DNA of 64,000 nucleotides, taken from contig NZ_CP075896.1 of assembly GCF_018604545.1 (NCBI RefSeq), positions 3,348,001 to 3,412,000 of the forward strand, in the 5' to 3' direction. Shown here piece by piece: positions 17,383-26,544 of this stretch; positions within the stretch are counted from its first letter, which is position 1; each line of letters begins with the position of its first letter. Position numbers and translations under genes: made by a program. The stretch comes from Streptomyces koelreuteriae. Its GTDB lineage: Bacteria > Actinomycetota > Actinomycetes > Streptomycetales > Streptomycetaceae. The notes below the pieces were generated by a model. It ran no database searches. It was not told the origin of the DNA and saw nothing but the letters and a program-made list of their open reading frames with translations.

Positions 17383-17808
17383 CTAGTTCACGAGGTCGTC
17401 CGAGAACGGTTCCTCATGCGTTCCCCAGTGGAATCTGTAGGTGCCCCCTGCCGCGTCGAAGGCAACGCCGAGCCCACGGTCCGGAAGGCCGAATTCCTGC
17501 CGGAGCCAGCCGTCCATGGCCAATGCCGCGACTTCCGAGCGGAAATGAGCCAGGGGAAAGTCGAACGACGTAACTCTGACGCAGAGTCCTTCCGGGTGCC
17601 GCGACGCCAGATCGGTTGCGTGCACCGCGAGGCCGAAGGAAAGCCAGGCCGCGTCCCGCCAGTTGACTCCCGGGGGTAGCGCCAAGCGCACGCTCCGGTC
17701 GATTTGCAGATGGACGTCACCGTCGGCGGGCGCGCCGCACTCCGCCGTCAGGTCGGCGGCGAGCCCGCCCAGCGGGCTGCGGAACCGGTATTTGTAGGTG
17801 CTGCTCAC
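17383..17808 (-). CDS. Putative immunity protein for the RHS toxin
   Basis: A 141-residue soluble protein without signal peptide or membrane segment and with no recognised family. It is mixed alpha/beta in character, with VNWRDAAWLSFGLAVHATDL and a C-terminal YRFHWGTHEEPFSDD. It lies 11 bases downstream of the 1,538-residue RHS toxin on the same strand, the usual place for the cognate immunity gene of a polymorphic toxin. The immunity role is inferred only from this position and size. Confidence 0.6.
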   Translation of the reverse strand: MSSTYKYRFRSPLGGLAADLTAECGAPADGDVHLQIDRSVRLALPPGVNWRDAAWLSFGLAVHATDLASRHPEGLCVRVTSFDFPLAHFRSEVAALAMDGWLRQEFGLPDRGLGVAFDAAGGTYRFHWGTHEEPFSDDLVN

Positions 17809-17819
17809 AGTGCCCGTTC

Positions 17820-20800
17820 CTAGAATTTCAAGAGGTGGAATACCGACTTGCTGAAGATGTTCTCTGACTGCCCCATTCCTGTAGGGGCCCGTACATAGTC
17901 ATAGTCATGCGGAAGTCCCTCACCCCAGAGTCGGCTGTGCTTGTCCGCGAATTCGGTCGCGGCGTCCTCACCGATCTCGTGGAGGTCGATCTTCTTCATG
18001 TTCGCGAAGTCCCCCGCACTGACCCTGAACGGCATGACCTCGACCTCGGCTCCGCGACCGCGCAGTCTCTCGGCGTAGCGTTCGGCATCGGCACGCGACT
18101 CCCACGAATACACGCCTTCTCCGTAGTGTCCACGGTTCTCGGCCGTAGGCCAGGGCGTCCCGTCTCCTCGGAGGCGTGTGGCGTTCTCGGCATCCTGAAC
18201 CGTGAAGAACTCATGGTAGTCGGGGGCCAGGCCCAGGCTGTCGGACCGAGTGAGCGGACTGGTGACGTAGGTGACCGGGTTCGGCGCCGGCTGCAGGCCC
18301 AGCGGATCGGGCGAGACGTATCGCGCGCTCTCGGGGTCGTAGTGCCGGAAGTAGTTGTAGTGCAGCCCGGTCTCGGGGTCGAAGTACTGGCCCGGGAAGC
18401 GAAGCGGCGTGTACGCGGTGCTGTCGGCCGCCCAAGCCGTGCTTCCCCAGACCGTGCTGCGCGTCCGCCACGCCACCTCGCCCGCCTCGTCGACGAGTTC
18501 GCGCGGTGTTCCGATGAGATCCGTGACGATGGCGAAGAAGCGCAGGTCGATGTCGTCCTGGGGGCTTCCCGTGCCCTCCGGCGCGGTGATCCGCTCCGTC
18601 TGGCACACGGGGCGGCGTCCTTGATGGTCCCAGGTGAGCGTGACCTGGTGGGGCAGCCCCTCGCCGGCGGTGGTCTGTTCGCAGAGGGTGGAGCCGTCCC
18701 AGGCGAAGTCGGTGCGCTCGGCCACCGTTTCACCGTCCGCCGCCATACGCAGCTTGGCGGTTCGGCGCCCGAGCGGGTCGTAGATGTAGCGCCACGTCGT
18801 GCCGTCGGGGGTCCGGACCGACGTCAGGCGATCCTCCGCGTCCCAGGCGTAGTGCCATGTGTCGGGCTTGCGGGAGAGGCGGGTCTTCTGGCGCACGACG
18901 ACACGGCCCAGCCCGTCGTGTTCGTACCGCACCCGGCCGGCGTGCGTGATCCTCGTTCCGTCGTAGGAGCGGGGGCCGGTCGCCTCGTGGCTGGGGTGGC
19001 TGTCGGGCCAGGCGGCATGGGTCTGGTTGCCCGCCTGGTCATACGCGTACGTCTCCGACCAGTTCCGCGCGTGCACCGCGGTGACCCGGCCGACCGCGTC
19101 CAGATCGAATCGCTGCCGCCCCGCGAGCTGATCGTCGATTCCTACCAGATTGCCGTCCGCCCGGTAGAGATAGGAGCGGTGCTGAACCGATCTGCCGTCG
19201 ATTCCCGTCACGGACTGGGCGGTGAGGCGCCCCAGCTCGTCGAACGTGTGCGCCAAGGTGACGGTGTCTGCGATGTGCCGGGTGGTCTCACGGCCGACGG
19301 CGTCGTAGGCGAAGTCGATGCCGCGGTCGGCGCAGACCAGCCGGGAGGCGCGGCCGGTCTCGTCATAGGTCCACGTGCTCGTCGTGCCCGCCGGGGTCGT
19401 GCGGCTGGTACGACGTCCCAGTTCGTCGTGTGTCCAGGCGACCGTGCGCCCGTTCACGGTCTCGGAGACGAGCCGGCCCAGGCGGTCCCGGTGCAGGACC
19501 ACGGTGGCGTCGGGGCCCGCCGCTTCGACGAGTTCACCGACGGAGTCGTAGGCGAACGTCGTGACCCGACCGGCCGCTTCCTTGCGTGTCACGCGTCCGA
19601 GCACGTCGCGCTCGTAACTCGTCGTCTCGCCCAGAGAGTTGGTACGGGTGCACAGACGTCCGGCGGCGTCGTGTGTGTAGGTGAGGGTACGGCCGTCGAA
19701 GTCCTTCTCCGCTGTCAGGCGGCCGACGGCATCGTAGGTGTAGGTCCACGTCGAGCCCTGAGGGTCGGTGACCTCGGCCAGACGTAGCCCGGCGTCGTAG
19801 TCGAATTCGTAGCGGACGCCGTCGGGCCCGGTGCGGGCGGACAGCCGGTCGAAATGCGTGTACTCGTAGTGGGAGACGAGGCTCATCGCGTCGACATGGG
19901 TGACGCGGTTGCCCTCTCCGTCGTACTCCCAGCTCTCTGTGGAGCCGTCCGAGGCGATACGCCGGGCGAGGTGCCCCTCCACCGTCCACTCCAGACGGAT
20001 CACGGCTCCGGTGGCATCGGTGACGCTGGTCGGTCTGCCGAAGGCGTCCCTCACGCACTCCGTTCTTCTGCCCGACGGATCGGTCGTCGACAGCGGCAGC
20101 CCGGCTGGATCGCACTGGACCCGTGTCACGTGGCCCAACGCATCGATGACCGAGGTCCGGCGGCCCCCGGCGTCATGGGTGAAGCGGGTAGTGCTTCCCG
20201 CGGGGTCCGTGATGGATTTCCGATTGCCGCAGTCGTCGTACGTCAGGTGATGGGTCAGCCCGTCGAAACCTGTGATGGTGACCGGCAACCCGAGCTCGTT
20301 GTAGTCCGCCCGGCTCTCGCAGCCGTCAGGACGGACGATGCTGAGTGGCTGATCGTTCTCGTTGTTCTCGATCCGTGTGGTCCGGTCGAGGGCGTCGGTC
20401 CAGGACTGCAAACGGTGGTACGTGTCGTACGTCGTTCGCGTGACCGCTCCGAGAGCGTCGATCTCGGCGACCACCTGGCACCGGTCGTTGGTGACGAACC
20501 GGGTGCGGGCGCCTTCGGCAGTCGTGAGGGTGGTGATGCGACAGTCGGGCCAAGCGGAGTCCTCGCCGTCGTATTCGAGGGTGATGGTGAGGTGGCCGGC
20601 CTCACCGCCTTCGGCCGTGCACCGGTCCTGATCGTCGTAGGCGTAGTCGTAACTGCGGTTGTTGGAGTCCGTCCAGGAGGTGACGCGCAGGCGTTCGTCG
20701 TAGGTGAACCTCAGCGACAGTCCGGAGGAGTTGACGGACTCCGTGAGATTGCCGTCGGTGTAGCGGTAGCGCTTGATGACGACGTCCGTGCCGTCCTCGG

Positions 20801-22436
20801 CCGCGCCTGCCAGGCTGAGGGCCGTGACGCGGCCTTCGTCGGTCTCGAGCTTGAGGTGGTACCCACCGGAGTGGCGGAGGGCGACAGGAGCACCCTGATC
20901 GTCGTAGTCGAAGGTGATCGTGTGCTGGTTGCGGTCGGTGATGGAGGCCAGAAGCGCGATGCCGTCGGTGGTCGGGCGGGAGAAGTGCCGCGCCTGACCG
21001 GTCAGCGGGTCGGTGACGCGATAACTGCCGTCGTCGAGGCGGATGAGGGGCCGACGAGGCCCTGACTCCGGCAGCACCGCTGCCTGTGGTGCGGCGGGGT
21101 GGGGGTAGGCGAGCAGCAGGCCGTCCTCGGTGACGAAGACAACGCCCTCTTCATCGACCTCGAGGCGCTGGTCGATCGTGGAGGACCAGGTGGGGCCGAA
21201 CCACCAGCCGCAGCGGTAGTCAGAAGCGACACGACGGGTGAACGCCAACGGCAGCAGACCCGGCAGCTCCACATCGGCCTGTGGCAGGAACATCGTGCCC
21301 GTGGCCATGTCGACGGGGTCGCTCCCCTTGGAACGTACGACGTTCTTGAGCCGGTCGTAGGCACCCTTCGCTCCGTCCGCGATCATGCCCCGGGCGTTCT
21401 TGCCCAGGCCACGCACGGCGAGCCCCATCCCCTTCAGCCCACCTCTTAGACCCTTCATCGCGGCCATTCCGCCCTTGAGGCCCTTGGCCAGGCCGCCCAG
21501 AGTGGTGAGACCCGTCATCCCCGGTATGCAGTCCAGGGCCGCGAGCCCCACGTCCCATAGGGACGCCTGCCCCTTGGAGTATTTGTAGAGCGAGTCGGCG
21601 AGCACCACGAGCCCCGCGATCAGCACGATCGCGCCCAGGATCGGCCCGCCGATGATCATCGCCACGATCCCGACGACCGCGACAACGACCTTGCACACCG
21701 CGACGATGGTGTCCCAGTTGTCGGTGAACCAGTCGCCGACCTCCTCCCACCACGAGCGGTTCTGAATGCCCGCGTCCGAGGCCTCGTCGATCTTCGACTT
21801 CGCCTCACGGGCCGCCTCGTCGCGCATTGTGCGCGCGTCCGCGGCCATCTTCTTCGCCGCCGCGAGAGCATCCTGCGCGTCGGAGACATCCGACTGCGCC
21901 TTCGACTGGGCCGACTTGGCGTGCTGCACATCGCGGGTGGCGGCGCGGACCTTCGCCTCGTCCGGCTTGTCCGCGTCCGACTTGCTGCCGGTGGGGTCGT
22001 CCTTGTACTTGTCCGCCTCCTTACCGGCCCGCGTCACCCACGAGTCGGCCGAGGTCAGCTTCGACTGGGCCGAGGACAGGTTGTCGCGCGCCTCACGGCC
22101 CTTGACCAGCGCCTTGTCCGCCAGGGACTGGGCACGCTCCAGCTTCGGCCAGAAGTCAGAGAGCGCGTCACCGCACATCTCATAGGACTTCTTCAGCTTC
22201 TTGAGGTTCTTCGGGACATCCGCGAAGTCCTCCTTGAACACGTCCGCGGACTTGCCCGCCCACTCCAGGAGCGTGCCCTCACCCGCCATACCCTTGACCA
22301 GACGCAGCGCGTCGGAGACATCGTCGGCGAAGTCGTGCAACTGCTTCGCAAGCGAGCGCACCCTCTGCGGATCACCCGGCGTCGGGTCCTTGTCCAAGTC
22401 CAGGACATGCCAGTCCGCCGGCCTGTGCCCCGCCAT
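17820..22436 (-). CDS. WXG/RHS-repeat polymorphic toxin
   Basis: A 1,538-residue toxin. Residues 1-100 form a WXG100-type secretion module with W59-A-G61, preceded by DWHVLDLDKDPTPGDP, a motif shared with the effectors at 54614 and (partly) 48167. A Lys/Ala-rich coiled coil runs to about 225. A hydrophobic region follows (about 245-290). A DUF6531-like segment starts near 373 (GSDPVDMATGTMFLPQADVEL), then about 950 residues of YD repeats such as YDAVGRL and YTHDAAGR. The RHS core ends with DPETGLHYNYFRHYDPESARYVSPDPLGL. The last 130 residues are a separate toxin domain with HYGEGVYSWESRADAERYAERL; the G-x-G-x-Y pattern hints at an ADP-ribosyltransferase-like fold, but the family is not certain. 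Type VII export is inferred from the N-terminus. Confidence 0.88.
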   Translation of the reverse strand: MAGHRPADWHVLDLDKDPTPGDPQRVRSLAKQLHDFADDVSDALRLVKGMAGEGTLLEWAGKSADVFKEDFADVPKNLKKLKKSYEMCGDALSDFWPKLERAQSLADKALVKGREARDNLSSAQSKLTSADSWVTRAGKEADKYKDDPTGSKSDADKPDEAKVRAATRDVQHAKSAQSKAQSDVSDAQDALAAAKKMAADARTMRDEAAREAKSKIDEASDAGIQNRSWWEEVGDWFTDNWDTIVAVCKVVVAVVGIVAMIIGGPILGAIVLIAGLVVLADSLYKYSKGQASLWDVGLAALDCIPGMTGLTTLGGLAKGLKGGMAAMKGLRGGLKGMGLAVRGLGKNARGMIADGAKGAYDRLKNVVRSKGSDPVDMATGTMFLPQADVELPGLLPLAFTRRVASDYRCGWWFGPTWSSTIDQRLEVDEEGVVFVTEDGLLLAYPHPAAPQAAVLPESGPRRPLIRLDDGSYRVTDPLTGQARHFSRPTTDGIALLASITDRNQHTITFDYDDQGAPVALRHSGGYHLKLETDEGRVTALSLAGAAEDGTDVVIKRYRYTDGNLTESVNSSGLSLRFTYDERLRVTSWTDSNNRSYDYAYDDQDRCTAEGGEAGHLTITLEYDGEDSAWPDCRITTLTTAEGARTRFVTNDRCQVVAEIDALGAVTRTTYDTYHRLQSWTDALDRTTRIENNENDQPLSIVRPDGCESRADYNELGLPVTITGFDGLTHHLTYDDCGNRKSITDPAGSTTRFTHDAGGRRTSVIDALGHVTRVQCDPAGLPLSTTDPSGRRTECVRDAFGRPTSVTDATGAVIRLEWTVEGHLARRIASDGSTESWEYDGEGNRVTHVDAMSLVSHYEYTHFDRLSARTGPDGVRYEFDYDAGLRLAEVTDPQGSTWTYTYDAVGRLTAEKDFDGRTLTYTHDAAGRLCTRTNSLGETTSYERDVLGRVTRKEAAGRVTTFAYDSVGELVEAAGPDATVVLHRDRLGRLVSETVNGRTVAWTHDELGRRTSRTTPAGTTSTWTYDETGRASRLVCADRGIDFAYDAVGRETTRHIADTVTLAHTFDELGRLTAQSVTGIDGRSVQHRSYLYRADGNLVGIDDQLAGRQRFDLDAVGRVTAVHARNWSETYAYDQAGNQTHAAWPDSHPSHEATGPRSYDGTRITHAGRVRYEHDGLGRVVVRQKTRLSRKPDTWHYAWDAEDRLTSVRTPDGTTWRYIYDPLGRRTAKLRMAADGETVAERTDFAWDGSTLCEQTTAGEGLPHQVTLTWDHQGRRPVCQTERITAPEGTGSPQDDIDLRFFAIVTDLIGTPRELVDEAGEVAWRTRSTVWGSTAWAADSTAYTPLRFPGQYFDPETGLHYNYFRHYDPESARYVSPDPLGLQPAPNPVTYVTSPLTRSDSLGLAPDYHEFFTVQDAENATRLRGDGTPWPTAENRGHYGEGVYSWESRADAERYAERLRGRGAEVEVMPFRVSAGDFANMKKIDLHEIGEDAATEFADKHSRLWGEGLPHDYDYVRAPTGMGQSENIFSKSVFHLLKF

Positions 22437-22577
22437 ACCGCAACCCCCGTCACGCGCACATCAACGTCAACAATCGTATGCACACGTGAACTTACAAGGC
22501 ACAACCGTTCGACGGAAAGATCAGCTCACGGTACGGTCAGACGGGATCTGGGTGTCGGACACATTGGGGGACTGTCA

Positions 22578-22931
22578 ATGGGCAAGGGCAAGAGCGACCT
22601 CGCGCTCCCGCTGACGGAGCTGGAGGGCTATGGGCGTCGGCTTCGTTCCCTCAAGACCCGTCTGAATCACACCAAGAAGCTCTTCGAGTCCTACAAGGAC
22701 GACATCGGCGACGGCAGTGTCAATGACGCGCTCGGGGATTTCGAGTCCAACTGGGAAGACGGGCGTGAGGACATCACGCAGCAGCTCGATGCGTTGGCGA
22801 GTATGTCCGATGCCGTGGTGCGCGAGTTCAAGAAGCTTGACGACGAGCTCGCCAAGAAGGCGAACGACGCGATGAAGACCGAGGACAAGCGGGGCGGTAA
22901 AGGCGGTAAGGGGGACAGCGGGGGGAAGTAG
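22578..22931 (+). CDS. WXG100-like small type VII partner (RHS locus)
   Basis: A 117-residue helical protein divergent from the RHS toxin. It has a helix-turn-helix layout with FESNWEDG (55-62) at the turn-like position and a C-terminal FKKLDDELAK (84-93) followed by a Lys/Gly tail. The F-x-x-x-D pattern resembles the YxxxD/E type VII export signal, with Phe for Tyr. The same segment ends the small proteins at 47866, 54296 and 60191. ATG at 22578 is used. A role as secretion partner or chaperone of the toxin is inferred from gene order and family resemblance. Confidence 0.75.
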   Translation: MGKGKSDLALPLTELEGYGRRLRSLKTRLNHTKKLFESYKDDIGDGSVNDALGDFESNWEDGREDITQQLDALASMSDAVVREFKKLDDELAKKANDAMKTEDKRGGKGGKGDSGGK

Positions 22932-22952
22932 ACCGCTGCCCGAGAGACATGA

Positions 22953-22984
22953 AAAGGCCCCGGATCCGGAGATCCGGGGCCTTT
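22953..22984. terminator. Bidirectional terminator hairpin
   Basis: A perfect 14-base inverted repeat (AAAGGCCCCGGATC / GATCCGGGGCCTTT) with a 4-base loop lies between the convergent WXG100-like gene and the small double-glycine peptide gene. A and T runs at each end fit termination in both directions. Confidence 0.85.
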
Positions 22985-22996
22985 CGCGCGCCTGCG

Positions 22997-23224
22997 TCAG
23001 GAAGCGACCGCGGCGTTGAGGTGCAGGTCCGCCGCGATGCCCTGGGGCGAGACGGAGAGGCCCGCGCCCCCACCGAGGCCGGCGTTGAGGCCGGCGGCCG
23101 AGGTCTCGACGTAGAGACCGGCTGCGGCACCGGCACCCGCGGCGGCACCGGCCTGGCCACCGGCGACGGCGTCCAGGTCGAGGTCGGAGATTTCGGCCGT
23201 TTCGACCTGAGGAGCGAGGTTCAT
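22997..23224 (-). CDS. Small peptide with double-glycine leader
   Basis: A 75-residue peptide. The N-terminal 24 residues (MNLAPQVETAEISDLDLDAVAGG) match the double-glycine leader pattern of Nif11/nitrile-hydratase-type bacteriocin precursors: acidic-hydrophobic ISDLDLDAV then GG. The remaining residues are Ala/Gly-rich and lack Cys, so lanthionine or disulfide formation is unlikely. ATG at 23224 is preferred because GAAGGGA lies about ten bases upstream; another ATG at 23233 is too close to that site. No modification enzyme, protease or exporter gene is adjacent. It could be a bacteriocin-like or a structural secreted peptide; function is unknown. Confidence 0.65.
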   Translation of the reverse strand: MNLAPQVETAEISDLDLDAVAGGQAGAAAGAGAAAGLYVETSAAGLNAGLGGGAGLSVSPQGIAADLHLNAAVAS

Positions 23225-23674
23225 GGCGCGCATTTCCCTTCGTAACAGCAATTCGCGATGGCGGAGTTCACCCTGAATCCCGCAAGCGGGACTGATGACC
23301 GGCGATCTGCGCCCATCGATCAAAGCACGCAGGGGATGAAGCGACCAGTCACCCGATGCCCGTGCACGACGACATTCGCTCCTCGAATTCATCAGTGTGC
23401 CAACGCGCTCACGAAAAGGTCGAACTCCTTCACACAACCAACAGGTCTGCCGTGCCGCCATACGGCCGTCGCGCCGCAGGCACAACGAGGCATCTGGGTG
23501 CGCGAGTTTTCCGTACGGCGCCTCGGTGAACTCTGTGCAGGTCTGCTGGATTTTCCGGAACGACCGCACTCCGGACGCCGGGCTGGGGGTCATACTCCGG
23601 CCTCGCCATCACCCGCTCTTGCCCCTTCCGTAACATGGCACAGCCCCCACAAGATCCGGAAGGACTCCTCCCCC
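23225..23674. other. Intergenic region between peptide and kinase genes
   Basis: This 450-base gap must hold the promoters of the divergent peptide and kinase genes. No conserved coding sequence is visible on either strand; readings through it change frame and lack ribosome sites. GGAAGGA at 23657-23663 serves the kinase start. Confidence 0.45.
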
Positions 23675-25567
23675 ATGGACGCACTGTCGCCCGACGACGC
23701 CCACGAGATAGCCGGTTACCGACTCAGGGCGCGGCTGGGCGAGGGCGGCATGGGCATGGTCTACCTGTCGCACACCCGGGGCGGTCAGCCGGTGGCGCTC
23801 AAGGTCGTGCGGCGGGAGTACGCGCAGGACTTGGAGTTCCGCAAGCGCTTCTCCCAGGAAGTCGCGGCCGCGCGACGGGTTCAAGGGCCGTACACCGCAC
23901 CCGTCCTCGACAGCTTCACCGACGGTCCCGAGCCCTGGCTCGCGATCGGATACGTCCCCGGTCCCTCTCTCGCCTCCGCCGTGTACCAGCACGGGGCGCT
24001 GCCCCTGCGTACGGTGTTGCAGCTGACCGCCGGGATCGCCGAGGCGCTTCAGACCATCCACGCGGCCGGCGTCATTCACCGGGATCTCAAGCCTTCCAAT
24101 GTGCTGCTGGCCTCGGACGGGCCGCGTGTCATCGACTTCGGCATCGCCCGTGCCGCCGACACGACCGCGCTGACCGGTACGGACGTACGGCTCGGTACGC
24201 CTGCGTACATGGCGCCCGAGCAGGCCATGGGCGGTGACGTCACGCCTGCCCTGGACGTCTTCGCGCTCGGCCTGGTCGCGTTCTTCGCGGCGACCGGCCG
24301 GCATCCGTTCGGCGAGGGGGCCTCGCACGCGCTGCTGTACCGGATCGTCTCCAACGAACCCGGTCTCGACGCCTGTCCGGATGAACTGCGGGGCGTCATC
24401 GCCGGCTGTCTGGCCAAGGATCCCGGCGCCCGGCCCACTCCTGAGCAGATCATCGAGGCGTGCCACACGCTGGCCGGCACGCAGGGGTTGATCCGGCACG
24501 AGGGCTGGTGGCTGCCCCCGGCCGTGCAGGAGCAGATCAGCCGGCAGGAGGAGACGCTTCGCCTGCACTCCTCTCCCGCGCCGGCCGCTGCCGGCCCCTC
24601 ACCGGCGCCTCAGGTGCCCACCCAGCCGGGAGTGCCCCCTCAGGCCGCGTTCGCGGCCGCCGTGCCCACACGGCCCGCGCACTCTCCGGCCGACGCGTTC
24701 ATGGCCGCGGCTCCCACCGCACCCGCGTACTCCCCGCAGCCGGCCGCGGCACCCGGAGCCATGGCCTCGGCCCCCGGCGCCGCGGCGTCGGCCCCCGGCG
24801 CCACGGGGGCGGCCCCCGGCGCCACGGGGGCGGACCGTCCCGCCACATCGCGTCGTACACCGCTGATCGCCGCACTCGCCGTCGTGGCGGCGCTGGCGGT
24901 GGGTGGCGGCTCCGTCGCCGCCTACCAGGTGCTGACGGACGACTCGCGGGACACCACCGCTTCCGGCGACACCCAACGCGCTACCGGCGGCGCCGACCCC
25001 GCTGCCGACGCGGCCGCCTCTCCCAGCGCGACACCCACCAGCGAGGACGGCCCGAAGTCGGAAGCCGGCTGGCAGATCAGCGCGCGGGACAAGAGCCTCG
25101 TGCTGCGGGCGCCGAAGTACACGCCCACCGCGGAGGACATCGGGTCGGGAACGATGTGCAGGCCGTCCGACGCCACGATCCTCGACATCAACGACCTGAG
25201 CGTGGAGACCGGTGCCGGCTACGTACCGTCCTCCGGCGGCTGGCTCACCTACACGGACTGCCCCGACCCCATCAAGGTGAACGGGATCCGGCTCGCCGAC
25301 GACGAAGGCTCGTTCGGCACTACCACGGAGCGGCGGCCCACTCCCACCGCGTGCCGCGACTCCGCCCTCGGGGGCACGCTTCCCAACCCCATCCCCCTCA
25401 GCCAGATCAGGAACGACTCGGTTCTCAAGTCAGGCACCGGCCTCTGTGTCGTGTCCGGCGAGGGTGCCGTCACTCACCTCTGGATCACCAAGGTCAACGC
25501 GGGGGCCGATGACAACGACCGGCTTCGTACGTACGTAGCGACTGCCACTCAGTGGAAGCCCGAGTAG
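23675..25567 (+). CDS. Membrane Ser/Thr protein kinase (PknB-like)
   Basis: A 630-residue Hanks-type kinase. The catalytic domain has the glycine loop GEGGMG (22-27), Lys43, Glu62, HRDLKPSN (135-142), DFG (154-156) and PAYMAPE (176-182), all intact. A Pro/Ala-rich juxtamembrane region with repeated A-P-G-A units runs from about 315 to 385. One transmembrane helix follows near 390-412. The roughly 200-residue extracellular part ends in a small domain with Cys pairs (MCRPSD, YTDCPDP, TACRDS, GLCVV) and is not a PASTA domain. It probably senses an extracellular cue. ATG at 23675 follows GGAAGGA. No partner phosphatase is nearby. Confidence 0.92.
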   Translation: MDALSPDDAHEIAGYRLRARLGEGGMGMVYLSHTRGGQPVALKVVRREYAQDLEFRKRFSQEVAAARRVQGPYTAPVLDSFTDGPEPWLAIGYVPGPSLASAVYQHGALPLRTVLQLTAGIAEALQTIHAAGVIHRDLKPSNVLLASDGPRVIDFGIARAADTTALTGTDVRLGTPAYMAPEQAMGGDVTPALDVFALGLVAFFAATGRHPFGEGASHALLYRIVSNEPGLDACPDELRGVIAGCLAKDPGARPTPEQIIEACHTLAGTQGLIRHEGWWLPPAVQEQISRQEETLRLHSSPAPAAAGPSPAPQVPTQPGVPPQAAFAAAVPTRPAHSPADAFMAAAPTAPAYSPQPAAAPGAMASAPGAAASAPGATGAAPGATGADRPATSRRTPLIAALAVVAALAVGGGSVAAYQVLTDDSRDTTASGDTQRATGGADPAADAAASPSATPTSEDGPKSEAGWQISARDKSLVLRAPKYTPTAEDIGSGTMCRPSDATILDINDLSVETGAGYVPSSGGWLTYTDCPDPIKVNGIRLADDEGSFGTTTERRPTPTACRDSALGGTLPNPIPLSQIRNDSVLKSGTGLCVVSGEGAVTHLWITKVNAGADDNDRLRTYVATATQWKPE

Positions 25568-25596
25568 CAGTCGTCGTCCGGGGCGCGGCTCAACCG

Positions 25597-25974
25597 TCAG
25601 TCGGCCACGAGTAGGTTCAGCCCGAGAGCGGCGGCTCCGAGGACGAGGAGAAACAGCCCGGAGCGCAGGAACACCGGTCCCACGAGGGTCACCGAGGCGG
25701 CCTGGCTCGTGATGGTGTTCCAGTCCCGCAGGCGGCGGACGTCCGCCGCACTGGCCCACCAGAAGCCGGCACCGATCACAAGGAACATCGCACCGAGGAG
25801 GCCGGCCAGAGCACCGCCGACGGACAGGAGGTCTTCTCGGGCGCTGCCGTCGGTGATGCTGAAAGCCGCCACGGCGAGCGGTATCACGCTCAGCAGGCCG
25901 AAGGTCATGCCTCGCCTCGCGACCTCCGTCGGCCGCAGCCGTGGGAGCATCACGCCGTCCTGGTCCAGAGCCAT
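25597..25974 (-). CDS. Four-helix integral membrane protein, unknown function
   Basis: A 125-residue membrane protein with four hydrophobic segments (RGMTFGLLSVIPLAVAAF, LAGLLGAMFLVIGAGFWW, a shorter central one, and a C-terminal LFLLVLGAAALGLNLL). No family is recognised. ATG at 25974 (MALDQDG) is used rather than longer readings with an Ala/Arg-rich start. It converges on the kinase gene, whose stop is 29 bases away. Confidence 0.6.
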   Translation of the reverse strand: MALDQDGVMLPRLRPTEVARRGMTFGLLSVIPLAVAAFSITDGSAREDLLSVGGALAGLLGAMFLVIGAGFWWASAADVRRLRDWNTITSQAASVTLVGPVFLRSGLFLLVLGAAALGLNLLVAD

Positions 25975-26095
25975 GGCCAGCACCCTAGCCCGCCCGGCCC
26001 GAGCAGCCGCAACGCCCCTGGCCGCCACCACACCGAGGGTCCGCGGACTCTACGCGCCCCGCCCCGGCGGCCTCCTGGCCCGAGACTCGGTGCGA

Positions 26096-26473
26096 TCAGG
26101 CACGCTTCACGCACGTCGCCGGGATCTGACCACCCCGGACGATGTACCAGTCCGTCCCCCACCGCCCGCAGGCGCGGTACCGCGGTTCCCCGCGGTTGAA
26201 CGTCATGACGCAGCTGCGGAGTCGGTCCCCCCTGTACACGTAGTGGTGCACAGGGCTGTTCGGCCGGGCGGAGAACTCGTCCTTCCCTGGTCGGCGTACG
26301 GCCACCTTCTTGCCTGTCACCGTCAGCCAGACGCACCTGTCCTGCGGGACGGCCGGGGCGGACGGGGCGGACGGGGCGGACGGGGCTGCGAGCGCGTCGG
26401 CGGCGGGCAGTGCGGTGAGGAGCAGTGATCCCGCGAAGGCGGTCACGAGGGCGGAGTTGATCAAACGCTTCAT
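26096..26473 (-). CDS. Small secreted protein
   Basis: A 125-residue protein with a Sec signal (MKRLINSALVTAFAGSLLL to ADALA), an A-P-S repeat linker, and an 80-residue domain with three cysteines (DRCVWL, LRSCVMTF, YRACGRW) plus PATCVKRA. The domain resembles small SH3-like or secreted Cys proteins of streptomycetes, but the family is not certain. ATG at 26473 is placed directly before the signal peptide. Confidence 0.68.
   Translation of the reverse strand: MKRLINSALVTAFAGSLLLTALPAADALAAPSAPSAPSAPAVPQDRCVWLTVTGKKVAVRRPGKDEFSARPNSPVHHYVYRGDRLRSCVMTFNRGEPRYRACGRWGTDWYIVRGGQIPATCVKRA
26355..26386. repeat. 9-base tandem repeat GGGGCGGAC
   Basis: Three and a half copies of GGGGCGGAC encode the A-P-S linker of the small secreted protein at 26096-26473. 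Copy number may vary between strains. Confidence 0.8.
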
Positions 26474-26544
26474 GGCCGGACCAACGGCGGGCGACACCGG
26501 CCGCAACGGGTGCCGGCCGTGGGTTCACCCGCAGTGGTGGCCGC

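Noticed and set aside
22997..23224. Assignment of the small peptide as a lanthipeptide or other modified RiPP
   Set aside because: The core lacks Cys and no modification enzyme is nearby; only the leader pattern supports a bacteriocin-like peptide.
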